DNA of 9,575 bases from Dehalococcoidia bacterium (GTDB lineage Bacteria; Chloroflexota; Dehalococcoidia; Dehalococcoidales; UBA3254): assembly GCA_030691835.1 (NCBI GenBank), contig JAUYDO010000005.1, positions 1-9,575 of the forward strand, given 5' to 3'. The translations under genes were made by a program, and so were the position numbers. Positions 1 to 6,828 of this stretch are shown here, one piece after another (position 1 is the stretch's first letter; every line of letters begins with the position of its first letter). The notes below the pieces were generated by a model. The model did not search any database. It was not told the origin of the DNA and worked only from the letters and a program-made list of their open reading frames with translations.

Positions 1-166
1 TTTCAGCCAGACAATTAATACACCTGCCTCTTTCCTTTTTCGGAAAGAAAATCTCTCCACAACGCGGACACTTACTCCCAATCAGCTGCGGTTTCTCATC
101 CGGAGAAGACGGTGTTGCCCACAGTCCCGCTTTCAAGGGAATCTGTTTTGCTGAGCTAATAGACAC
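1..166 (-). CDS. Zn-ribbon/OB-fold protein, DUF35 family (N-terminal part only)
   Basis: Fifty-five codons are visible before the gene runs off the left edge. The reading frame contains a rubredoxin-like zinc ribbon with cysteines at about residues 33, 36, 49 and 52 (CPRC followed by CINC). It is preceded by the family-typical stretch GLWATPSSPDEKPQLIGSKC. In DUF35 proteins this ribbon is followed by an OB fold. They usually partner SCP2-type thiolases or HMG-CoA synthase-like enzymes and are thought to bind acyl-CoA. The chosen start is GTG at 166-164, because an in-frame TAG lies two codons upstream, a GGGGAGG ribosome site sits 6 nt before it, and no in-frame ATG follows nearby. The OB-fold half and any thiolase partner would lie outside the window. 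The family is fairly certain; the cellular role is inferred from family knowledge only. Confidence 0.8.
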   Translation of the reverse strand, partial: MSISSAKQIPLKAGLWATPSSPDEKPQLIGSKCPRCGEIFFPKKERGRCINCLAE

Positions 167-172
167 GTACTA

Positions 173-179
173 CCTCCCC
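173..179 (-). promoter_or_regulatory. Ribosome binding site fixing the GTG start of the DUF35 gene
   Basis: On the minus strand GGGGAGG ends 6 nt before GTG at 166. Because an in-frame stop lies between this site and the start codon, GTG is the first usable codon in the frame. Confidence 0.7.
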
Positions 180-376
180 ATCTATATTTAGCGTCTTAAA
201 TAATTGCCTATGGCTCAAACTTATATGAAATCCTAACCCGGACAAGCCGGAACCAAAAGAAAAGGACGCGACAGGCACGGAGGCCTGTAGTACCGACAGT
301 AGGACAGGCGTCCCTTCAGGGAGAACCTTCTGGGTGAACCCTGCCTGTCCGCAAGCCAGTTTTTCCCAATTTGCGC

Positions 377-399
377 ATCCGCCTCAGGCGGATATTTTT
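377..399 (+). terminator. Terminator-like hairpin with T-run, plus orientation
   Basis: A perfect 7-bp stem (ATCCGCC, loop TCA, GGCGGAT) is followed by A and five T, the form of an intrinsic terminator on the plus strand. Both flanking genes are on the minus strand, and in that direction the hairpin has no T-run. It therefore either ends an unseen plus-strand transcript or is simply one palindrome of the surrounding cluster. Confidence 0.4.
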
Positions 400-494
400 A
401 AGGGACTAAGCACTAAATGCTATCCCGTATCAAGTACGGGACTAAACAATATCTAAACCAAAATTTCAAAAGCTAACTATAATCTCATTCCGGG

Positions 495-1748
495 TCATTT
501 CCTGACCACCCCTTCCACACAAGAGACTTCCAGCTTGCCAGTTCCATGACAACTGCCGAAGTCCGAGGGCTTTAGTTTTAGTTTGATTATCTCGGTGGGC
601 GTAAGCACCCTGAACTTCTTCCGGTACTCACCAGCCTTAAGAACGGCATTCTCGACCGGGTCTTTAACACGCAGTGAAAGCTCAACATCTTCTCTACCGG
701 TAATTCTTTGTGGCACAACGCTCTTGATATTCTTTCCAGCTACGACCCTTATTTCTTTTGCGGCTTCTTTAATTTCTCCGTTTATGAATCTAACAGCGTT
801 GCTGGCGGCTTTCTCTCCTTCCAGAGAAACGTTATCAACCAGGTCATGGACCTGCAGGACATTGCCCGAAGCGAAAATACCTCTGACGTTCGTTTGAAGG
901 TATTCATCGACCATCGGACCACCAGTCTCATCACTGATAATGATACCCGCTTCCCTGGAAAGCTCATTCTCCGGGATTAGCCCTACCGAAAGTAAAAGAC
1001 AATCACAGGATATATCTCTTTCGGTATCTTTCAAGATTTTGCCGTCCTGCACCCGGGCAATTTTAACACCCTCTACCCGGTAGTTGCCGTAGATATCGGT
1101 GACAGTGTGTTCCAGAAGCAACGGAATATTGAAGTCATGCAGGCACTGCACCTCATTGCGGATGAGACCCCCGACATGCGGAAGTATCTCAACAACTGCT
1201 TTGACTTCGGCACCTTCCAGACGGAGGCGGCGTGCCATTATCATGCCTATATCGCCTGAGCCGAGAATCACAAATTGCCTGCCAGGCAGATAGCCATCAA
1301 CATTGACCAGCCTCTGAGCCAGGCCAGCAGTCAATATCCCGGCAGGACGGCTACCCGGTATCCCGATGGAAAAGCGGCTTCTTTCCCGGCAACCCATAGC
1401 CAGTATGATGGCTTTAGCGTTCACCGTGAATTCACCCCAACGGCTATTGATGGCTACAATCGCTCTTTCCGGGCTAAGGTGAGTGACCATGGTGTTGAGA
1501 CATATTTCAACATCCATTGACGATATCTGTCCGATAAATCTATAAGCATACTCAGGACCGGTCATGTCTTCGCCAAAGCGATGCAACCCAAAGCCGTTGT
1601 GTATACATTGATGAAGTAGCCCGCCCAGGCACTCGGCACGTTCAAATAGGATTACCCTGTCTAATCCGGCTTCCCGGGCTTTTATCGCGGCAGCCATTCC
1701 GGCCGGGCCGGCGCCGATAACAGCCAAATCAACTTCTTTGACCAACAT
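495..1748 (-). CDS. FAD/NAD(P)-dependent oxidoreductase, GlpB-like partner flavoprotein
   Basis: This 417-residue flavoprotein has the two-dinucleotide-domain architecture of pyridine nucleotide-disulfide oxidoreductase-type enzymes. An N-terminal FAD motif GAGPAG lies at residues 12-17, with an acidic ribose-binding residue at the end of the second strand (FER, about 36). A second nucleotide motif GSGDIG is at 163-168, and the late FAD motif GIFASGN is at 290-296, with Asn in place of the usual Asp. The stretch CLGGLLHQCIHNGFG (40-54) is typical of the flavoprotein encoded next to GlpA-like enzymes. There is no CxxC redox disulfide of the thioredoxin reductase kind. The tail carries two extra cysteines (SCHG and SCVEG) of unknown role. 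The ATG at 1748 has an AGAGGAG site inside the upstream gene, and the two genes overlap by 20 bp, which suggests translational coupling. It probably passes electrons between NAD(P)H and the GlpA-like partner; the substrate is unknown. Confidence 0.85.
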   Translation of the reverse strand: MLVKEVDLAVIGAGPAGMAAAIKAREAGLDRVILFERAECLGGLLHQCIHNGFGLHRFGEDMTGPEYAYRFIGQISSMDVEICLNTMVTHLSPERAIVAINSRWGEFTVNAKAIILAMGCRERSRFSIGIPGSRPAGILTAGLAQRLVNVDGYLPGRQFVILGSGDIGMIMARRLRLEGAEVKAVVEILPHVGGLIRNEVQCLHDFNIPLLLEHTVTDIYGNYRVEGVKIARVQDGKILKDTERDISCDCLLLSVGLIPENELSREAGIIISDETGGPMVDEYLQTNVRGIFASGNVLQVHDLVDNVSLEGEKAASNAVRFINGEIKEAAKEIRVVAGKNIKSVVPQRITGREDVELSLRVKDPVENAVLKAGEYRKKFRVLTPTEIIKLKLKPSDFGSCHGTGKLEVSCVEGVVRK

Positions 1749-3252
1749 GCATGTCTCCTCTAATCAGCCCCTTTGTTTCACATGCCAAAACGTACGAATT
1801 CCCTCCCTTAAGGGTGAGTTCCAATGGGGAAACACCCATCTCGTCCGCCATTATCTTCAAGATGCGGGAGGTACAGAAACCGCCCTGGCACCTGCCCATG
1901 GTAGCACGGGTGCGGAACTTTACATCATCTACGGTCGTTGCTCCGGCTCTCACTGCCTGCCGTATTTCTTCCTCTGATACCTTTTCACAGCGGCACACCA
2001 GATGACCATACCCGGGATTGGCTTCTATTTTGCGATTCTTTTCCTCTGTAGCCAGCTCGATAAACCTTGGCTCTACATCGCGATAGGGATTGAAGTCACT
2101 CTTTTCCACCAGTCCCAGTCCTTCATCAGCCAGCATCTTGACTATATCCAGTGCCAGAGCCGGCGCCGGTGTCACTGCTGGCGGGCAGGCGATAATGCTG
2201 ATGAACTTAGGCTTTGGGCGCTCTATCAAATAATCATCCGGGTTCCTGGTATTGAAATGCATTATGCCGGCAAAGCTCCGCAGTATTTTGAACTCGGCTT
2301 CCGGCAAATAATAGTTAAGATAGGTTGATAGCAGGTCAAGCCCTTCACGCGTGGTTGAGTGGTCACTCTTACTGTTGCTGAGGTCCATTGTGTGGCTGGC
2401 AAGTATGTTGCCATCGGTAGTCATGTATAGCATACGCGATTTCATCGGTTTGGGCATGGTGACAATGGTGTGCTGGATACCAGCCGTATTTTCCATTACT
2501 AACATCTGGCACTTCCAGATAGTGAAGGAAAAATCAATCCCGCCCACCATCCTGGCGATTTCATCGGAAAAGATGCCAGCCGCATTGACCACGTATTCAG
2601 CTCTTAATGAACCATCGTTGGTCTTGATGATGTAGCCGCCTGTCTTCTGTTCAATTCCATGTACTTCAGTATTCAGCAATATATGTACACCGTTCTGGGC
2701 GGCTACCTCGGTGAACGCAGTTGTCCACTCCGTGGCATTTACCGAGGCTGTATGCGGGTCATACAAGCCGCCAATAAACCTCGGGTCAAGCAAGGGCTCC
2801 TTCTCCCTTATACCATCCCTGTCCAGGATGCTGATACCCTTCCACCCCTTCTCTTCAGCCAGCTCTTTGAAGATTTTCATCTTTTCAATATCATCCTGAG
2901 CCTCTGCAACCATAACCCTTCCGGAGGTCAGGATTTTGGCTTTTAAAAATGGTTGCAATTCATAGAACATCCGCACCCCGGGGTCATTAAGCCGGTCTTT
3001 GAGATGGTCTTCCCGTGCGAGATAGCTTTTCAGGTCACCACCGCCCTCCCACCATTTTACATACTTAGACATATACAGACCCGTACCGCCGTGAAGCCCA
3101 CCCTGACTGCATTTGGTGAGACCATGCCCTGTCATTGGCTGTTTCTCAAGAACGCAAACATTCACCTTATATTTGCTCAGGGCGTGTGCTATCGTTGCGC
3201 CAACAATGCCTCCGCCGATTATCGCCACCTGGGTATCAATCATGTGTGCCAT
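1729..3252 (-). CDS. GlpA-like FAD-dependent oxidoreductase with C-terminal BFD-type [2Fe-2S] domain
   Basis: The protein starts with a DAO/GlpA-type FAD domain. GGGIVG is at about residues 13-18, an acidic residue follows in VLEK (about 36), and the substrate-domain region carries KCSQGGLHGG. The C-terminus is a BFD-like [2Fe-2S] domain with CRC (C420, C422) and C-x4-C (C455, C460). GlpA, GlpO and related opine or proline dehydrogenase subunits share this arrangement. I chose ATG at 3252 (507 residues) over the ATG at 3258, because the AGAAGG site abuts the latter but lies 6 nt from the former. The next gene overlaps its 3' end. No GlpC, glycerol kinase or glycerol facilitator is visible, so a glycerol-3-phosphate role is not supported. 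With its GlpB-like neighbour it likely forms a two-flavoprotein dehydrogenase or electron-transfer unit serving the same pathway as the molybdopterin enzyme upstream. Confidence 0.85.
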   Translation of the reverse strand: MAHMIDTQVAIIGGGIVGATIAHALSKYKVNVCVLEKQPMTGHGLTKCSQGGLHGGTGLYMSKYVKWWEGGGDLKSYLAREDHLKDRLNDPGVRMFYELQPFLKAKILTSGRVMVAEAQDDIEKMKIFKELAEEKGWKGISILDRDGIREKEPLLDPRFIGGLYDPHTASVNATEWTTAFTEVAAQNGVHILLNTEVHGIEQKTGGYIIKTNDGSLRAEYVVNAAGIFSDEIARMVGGIDFSFTIWKCQMLVMENTAGIQHTIVTMPKPMKSRMLYMTTDGNILASHTMDLSNSKSDHSTTREGLDLLSTYLNYYLPEAEFKILRSFAGIMHFNTRNPDDYLIERPKPKFISIIACPPAVTPAPALALDIVKMLADEGLGLVEKSDFNPYRDVEPRFIELATEEKNRKIEANPGYGHLVCRCEKVSEEEIRQAVRAGATTVDDVKFRTRATMGRCQGGFCTSRILKIMADEMGVSPLELTLKGGNSYVLACETKGLIRGDMHVGQRS

Positions 3253-3258
3253 ATACAT

Positions 3259-3264
3259 CCTTCT
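3259..3264 (-). promoter_or_regulatory. Ribosome binding site deciding the GlpA-like start
   Basis: AGAAGG on the minus strand directly abuts ATG at 3258, too close to serve it, and sits 6 nt before ATG at 3252. The latter start is therefore preferred. A third in-frame ATG at 3243 is too far away. Confidence 0.55.
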
Positions 3265-3270
3265 GCGATT

Positions 3271-3324
3271 TCTTACTGCACCGGGGCTATCTGTTTGGTA
3301 AATCCCTTTAGCGGTCTTACTGCA
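3271..3324. repeat. Direct 10-bp repeat in the gap before the GlpA-like gene
   Basis: TCTTACTGCA occurs at 3271-3280 and again at 3315-3324, a start-to-start distance of 44 bp (about four helical turns). Both lie in the gap of about 100 bp between the beta subunit gene and the GlpA-like gene, the only sizeable gap inside the four-gene run. It may be a pair of regulator sites; no clear promoter hexamers were found with it. Confidence 0.35.
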
Positions 3325-3351
3325 AACTGTGAAACAGAAGATACAATATAC

Positions 3352-4182
3352 CTACGAAGCCTTGAAAAGCTTTATGTCTCCAAGGTGTTTATACTCTATG
3401 TCCAAGAGCACATTCTCGATGGTTTTGGAAAGATATCCCGTATGCTCTATTTTCACAGTGTAAGCGGTATCCATTTTTAAGTTGTCCAATGAAAAATTCC
3501 CCGCCACATTACTCTTACGCCTCATCGATGAGCCCCTCGTATCCGTGATTATGACATCGGCACCGGGCATATCCATCAGGCTTTTACCGTCTATCACATG
3601 TCCAGCCAGAGTGGGCGTAGGCAAGCCGACGTAGTACACTCTGGGCTTCGTTCCCTTTTCGCGGTACAGGGGCATAGCTTCCCTTTTCTTCATCTCTTTC
3701 TCCAGCCCGGACTCTTCCCCCCAAAGGAATACGCCGGAGGGACAAGCCTCCACGCACGCTGGCTCCTTGCCCTGCTCCAATCTGTGCATGCACAACGTGC
3801 ATTTCTGACATATGTTCCTGTCCTCATTCGGAAATATCACTCCATAGGGGCAGGCGCTTATACATGACTTGCACCCATCACACTTCGTTGAGTCAATAAT
3901 GACCGCCCCCTCTTTCGTTCTGTAGATGCAATCCGGAATTGGACAGGCTTCCATGCACGGAGCCTCGTTGCAGTGCATACAAAGAACAGGAATGGGATAA
4001 AGCTTGACGTAGGGATATTTCCCCTTTTCCTCTTCCATAAGCCGTATCCACTCCTGGTCTCTGTCTGGCTGAGGATAGCTGTAAGGAGGATAGGGATTGC
4101 CGACATGCTCATTCTTGCAGGCAACCACGCAAGCGTAACAGACGCTACACCGGTTTATGTCCACAATCATTGAGTACTTCAA
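3352..4182 (-). CDS. Iron-sulfur beta subunit of a transhydroxylase-like molybdopterin enzyme
   Basis: This ferredoxin-type electron-transfer subunit has four cysteine sets, at about C12/15/18/22, C68/71/76/80, C101/104/107/111 and C128/131/143/147, with extra cysteines at 85 and 125. That is the four-[4Fe-4S] pattern of DmsB/NrfC/PsrB proteins. From about residue 190 onward comes a carboxypeptidase-regulatory or transthyretin-like beta-barrel (GHVIDG, GADVIITD, GNFSLDNL, YTVKIEHTGY). Pyrogallol transhydroxylase beta carries such a barrel after its FeS part and has 274 residues; this protein has 276. I placed the start at TTG 4182: GGAGGG lies 6-7 nt upstream, it overlaps the alpha stop as TTGA, and it gives an N-terminus of the expected length. 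GTG at 4197 would use none of that site. No signal peptide is present, so it is likely cytoplasmic and bound to alpha. Confidence 0.85.
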   Translation of the reverse strand: MKYSMIVDINRCSVCYACVVACKNEHVGNPYPPYSYPQPDRDQEWIRLMEEEKGKYPYVKLYPIPVLCMHCNEAPCMEACPIPDCIYRTKEGAVIIDSTKCDGCKSCISACPYGVIFPNEDRNICQKCTLCMHRLEQGKEPACVEACPSGVFLWGEESGLEKEMKKREAMPLYREKGTKPRVYYVGLPTPTLAGHVIDGKSLMDMPGADVIITDTRGSSMRRKSNVAGNFSLDNLKMDTAYTVKIEHTGYLSKTIENVLLDIEYKHLGDIKLFKAS

Positions 4183-6767
4183 CGCTGTCCCTCCCACTTG
4201 CGGACCTGTACCATCATATGCTCTACCCTGTGCAGATAGGCATGATATGACATGGGTTCATTGGATGCCAGGACATTGGCAGAACCACCCCGGTCAAGAC
4301 TGCCGGGAGTCCTCGGGTCTTCCGGCTCCCAGAAAGCACCGTAGAAGATTCTGATGCTTCCAGGTATTATCCTTTCAGTAACAAAGGCGCTGGCTAATAG
4401 CTTCCCTTTAGTGCTGGATACTATAGCAATATCGCCATGCTTTATATCTCTCGCCGCCGCGTCGACTGGGTTTATCCAAAAAGGCTCGTATTCCCTGCCA
4501 TCAGTTCTCTTCTTATGAAGCTCACGCAGCCAACTGACATTCTCCATCATGGTGTGAAGCCTGAACTTCGGATGAGGGAAGAAGCCTATCAACGGGTACT
4601 GCTTAGCCTGGGGACTCTTTGGCCCGTCCTTGGGTTCCAGATATTTCGGTACCGGCGGTATCTCCGGGTGGTTTTCTCCATAGAAATCGGCGATTGTCCT
4701 GGAGTATATCTCTATCTTACCTGACGGAGTGGCAAGCCCCCCACCCTTCTCATAGAACCATCTGAGCGGCGGCGTGGGTTCGTACTTTTCAGGGAATGGG
4801 AATATGTAGTGTCCCTTTTTCTTGAAGTCTTCATAGCTGATAAACTTGGCGGTAGTAGATTTTTCGAAAAGTTTCCTTATCCAGTCATCCTCAGTGTTGC
4901 CTTCTGAGAATTCGTCTTCAATGCCCATCTTCCGCGCGAGATGGTAAAATATATCCATATCGCTCATAGATTGACCCAGAGGTTCTATGCATTTTTGCTG
5001 ATATATGGCTATCTGGTGATTGGCGCTCCCGGAATAGGGGATATATAGCCCGCCACAACCAAGCATACTGTAGTCGTTGCGTTCGAAGTCCGTGCAAGCC
5101 GGCAGTATGATATCGGCATATCTCATAACCGGCTCCATGAACAGGGCTGTCATAACCGTAGTTTCTACCTTTGGAGACAGGTAAGCTTCGGCTCTCCAGT
5201 TTACGTTGGCATAGGAGGCAAAGTGTCCGCCACCCATCCTGAGTATCATCTTAATTTCCGAGTAACCCGGCACGGGATAGCTGTACTCTCTGAAGAACTC
5301 CTCCCACCAATAGGCGGCTCCGGTCGTGCCTCCCTTCCATTTAACCGGCGGCTTTAATATACAGTCAGAGATATTCAGGGTATGGACCCTCTGTGGAATG
5401 GGGTTGGAGTAAAGCTTGTTCGCCGCCGGGTTTATCCCTGTTGAGTAGCCCGGGACATGTACACTTTTGTCAAAGGGCGCTCCACCTGATATTGTTCCCC
5501 AGGTCACCATATTCACTCCCGGCTTGCCCAGACCCTGAAGGGTCTGCAGAGTAACCATCATCCGCGTCCATTCGTGCCCATTCCAGCCACGGCAGGCTCC
5601 ACCGAGCTGGCAGTTCAGCGTGGTGGGACCTGCGGCCCACTCCCTTGCCAGGGAGATTGTCGTCTCCGGGTTGACGCCACATATCTTTTCCGCCCACTGC
5701 GGCGTTTTGGGTACGCCATCATCCTTCCCCAGCAAGTAATCCCGGAACTTCTCAAAGCCTACGGCGTGAGTCTCCACATAATTCTTGTCATATGTACCTT
5801 CTGTTACCCAGACATACATTATTGCCGCCGCCAGAGCCGCATCAGAGCCTGGATAGACCGGCACCCATCTGTCAGCGTGGACTACAGCGGTATCATTGAA
5901 CTCCGGGGAAACCATTACAGTCTTAATGCCTGCTTCCCTGACCCAGTGTCTCCATACCTCCGATTCGTGACCCAGGTACATCCTGGTGGACTTGGTAGCA
6001 TCCAGCCCCCAGTAGACCACCATCCTCGAGTTCTGTAGACTATCGGCAAAACTATCAACTCCTTCTGAGGTGCCGTTAGCCCACCAGTACCCGTACATGA
6101 AAGCTGCGCCGGAGACCCAGCCCGCCCAACTGGACGTCCCGGGCACGTATTCTGTGTAGCCTCCCAGTATGTTAAGAAATCTGGGGACTACAGTGTACTC
6201 GGTGCCCATGCCGTGTATAGTCCCCCAGGTGGTATGCGTGGTATGGGTCAGATAAGCGATGGCAGAGTTGCCATACCCTTCCTTGATTCTCTTTATCTCC
6301 CCCGCGACCAGCTCCAGAGCTTCATCCCAGCTAATCCTTACGAACTCGGCTATACCCCTGTTATCGTACTTCCCCTTGCCGCCAGGCTCCCAGCCAACCC
6401 TCTTGAGCGGGTATCTCACTCTACTCGTATCATAGACCCACCTCCGGTAAGCCTGAGCCCACATATCCATAAGGCACCTGCGTGGCGGCTCAAAGACCTT
6501 ACCTTTAGCCTCTATTTTGTACTGATTGATATTTTCAGGGATGGTCAAAGGGGCAGTCTTTACCACTCTGTCATACTTTACATGCGCCAGAACCGCACCA
6601 CCAAAGGTGCATTCACTGTAGACGCGTTCCTTTTCTCTCTCCTTCATTTCTTCGGTTTTAATAGCTCTAAGCAGGTTATCTCCACCGGCGAGAGAGCCAA
6701 ACGCGCTACTCATTGCGTTGATGAGCACTCTGTCAGACTGTGACGCATTACCTTGTTGGTTCTCCAT
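4179..6767 (-). CDS. Molybdopterin (bis-MGD) oxidoreductase alpha subunit, pyrogallol transhydroxylase-like
   Basis: The product has 862 residues, close to the 875 of the transhydroxylase large subunit. Residues from about 50 onward are DMSO-reductase-family sequence: the N-terminal fold segment SECTFGGAVLAHVKYDRVVK, then ISWDEALELVAGEIKRI (145-161), VVYWGLDATKS (250-260), the cofactor-domain segment LPACTDFERND (555-565), and a C-terminal MGD-binding barrel (about 725-850, INPVDAAARDIKHGD). The N-terminal region has only single cysteines at 53 and 98, so the FeS cluster usual in this superfamily is absent, as in transhydroxylase alpha. A metal-ligand candidate is Ser213 in TSSWAGW (211-217), which aligns by eye with the Ser ligand of transhydroxylase. 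No twin-arginine signal is present, so it should be cytoplasmic. The first 50 residues are a charged extension. AGGAGG lies 5 nt before ATG. The metal may be Mo or W; the substrate is unproven. Confidence 0.85.
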   Translation of the reverse strand: MENQQGNASQSDRVLINAMSSAFGSLAGGDNLLRAIKTEEMKEREKERVYSECTFGGAVLAHVKYDRVVKTAPLTIPENINQYKIEAKGKVFEPPRRCLMDMWAQAYRRWVYDTSRVRYPLKRVGWEPGGKGKYDNRGIAEFVRISWDEALELVAGEIKRIKEGYGNSAIAYLTHTTHTTWGTIHGMGTEYTVVPRFLNILGGYTEYVPGTSSWAGWVSGAAFMYGYWWANGTSEGVDSFADSLQNSRMVVYWGLDATKSTRMYLGHESEVWRHWVREAGIKTVMVSPEFNDTAVVHADRWVPVYPGSDAALAAAIMYVWVTEGTYDKNYVETHAVGFEKFRDYLLGKDDGVPKTPQWAEKICGVNPETTISLAREWAAGPTTLNCQLGGACRGWNGHEWTRMMVTLQTLQGLGKPGVNMVTWGTISGGAPFDKSVHVPGYSTGINPAANKLYSNPIPQRVHTLNISDCILKPPVKWKGGTTGAAYWWEEFFREYSYPVPGYSEIKMILRMGGGHFASYANVNWRAEAYLSPKVETTVMTALFMEPVMRYADIILPACTDFERNDYSMLGCGGLYIPYSGSANHQIAIYQQKCIEPLGQSMSDMDIFYHLARKMGIEDEFSEGNTEDDWIRKLFEKSTTAKFISYEDFKKKGHYIFPFPEKYEPTPPLRWFYEKGGGLATPSGKIEIYSRTIADFYGENHPEIPPVPKYLEPKDGPKSPQAKQYPLIGFFPHPKFRLHTMMENVSWLRELHKKRTDGREYEPFWINPVDAAARDIKHGDIAIVSSTKGKLLASAFVTERIIPGSIRIFYGAFWEPEDPRTPGSLDRGGSANVLASNEPMSYHAYLHRVEHMMVQVRKWEGQR
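4189..4195 (-). promoter_or_regulatory. Ribosome binding site supporting a TTG start for the beta subunit
   Basis: The run GGGAGGG on the minus strand lies 6 nt before TTG at 4182, whose last two bases are part of the alpha subunit stop TGA. It overlaps the first bases of the alternative GTG at 4197, so it cannot serve that codon. Confidence 0.55.
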
Positions 6768-6828
6768 TTTCGCCTCCTCGAACGCAAGTTAACGAAAAAC
6801 AAGTTCCGGGCGAAACGATTTTTAGAAC
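6768..6828 (-). promoter_or_regulatory. Short leader of the molybdopterin operon with strong ribosome site
   Basis: AGGAGG (6773-6778) lies 5 nt before the alpha subunit ATG. I see no terminator hairpin and no convincing promoter hexamers in these 61 bp. The operon may therefore be read through from the promoter upstream of the nuclease remnant or from a promoter inside that remnant. Confidence 0.4.

Larger units (their letters stand above)
167..494. repeat. Gene-free region with a cluster of palindromes and hairpins
   Basis: This 328-bp stretch has no convincing coding frame. From left to right it holds several elements. First is ACAGGC (271-276) paired with GCCTGT (283-288). Next is GGACAGGC (302-309) paired with GCCTGTCC (343-350), enclosing two tandem 13-mers (315-327 and 328-340) that differ at two positions. 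Then come ATCCGCC/GGCGGAT (377-383/387-393) followed by five T, and TCCCGTA/TACGGGA (423-429/435-441). The octamer GGGACTAA occurs at 402-409 and 438-445. The ACAGGC/GCCTGT pairing is used twice. The density of perfect dyads suggests a dispersed, REP-like intergenic element rather than one gene's regulatory site. Whether it is multicopy in the genome cannot be seen here. Confidence 0.6.

Noticed and set aside
315..340. CRISPR-like repeat
   Set aside because: Only two adjoining imperfect 13-mers with no spacers.
495..3252. Anaerobic glycerol-3-phosphate dehydrogenase (glpAB)
   Set aside because: The fold matches, but there is no GlpC, kinase, facilitator or GlpR nearby and the neighbours point to another pathway, so the gene symbols are not assigned.
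2953..3480. A 175-codon plus-strand open frame across the gap between the beta subunit and the GlpA-like gene
   Set aside because: It overlaps two well-supported genes on the other strand, has no family resemblance, and its start has no ribosome site that I can see.
5574..6743. Long open frames on the plus strand within the alpha subunit gene (5574-6038 and 6213-6743)
   Set aside because: They lie antisense to a gene with clear family motifs, show no recognisable protein sequence of their own, and are best explained as frame shadows.
3352..6767. Membrane-bound respiratory reductase (DMSO, polysulfide or nitrate reductase type)
   Set aside because: There is no twin-arginine signal, no FeS motif in alpha and no membrane anchor subunit. 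The C-terminal barrel of beta fits the transhydroxylase group better.
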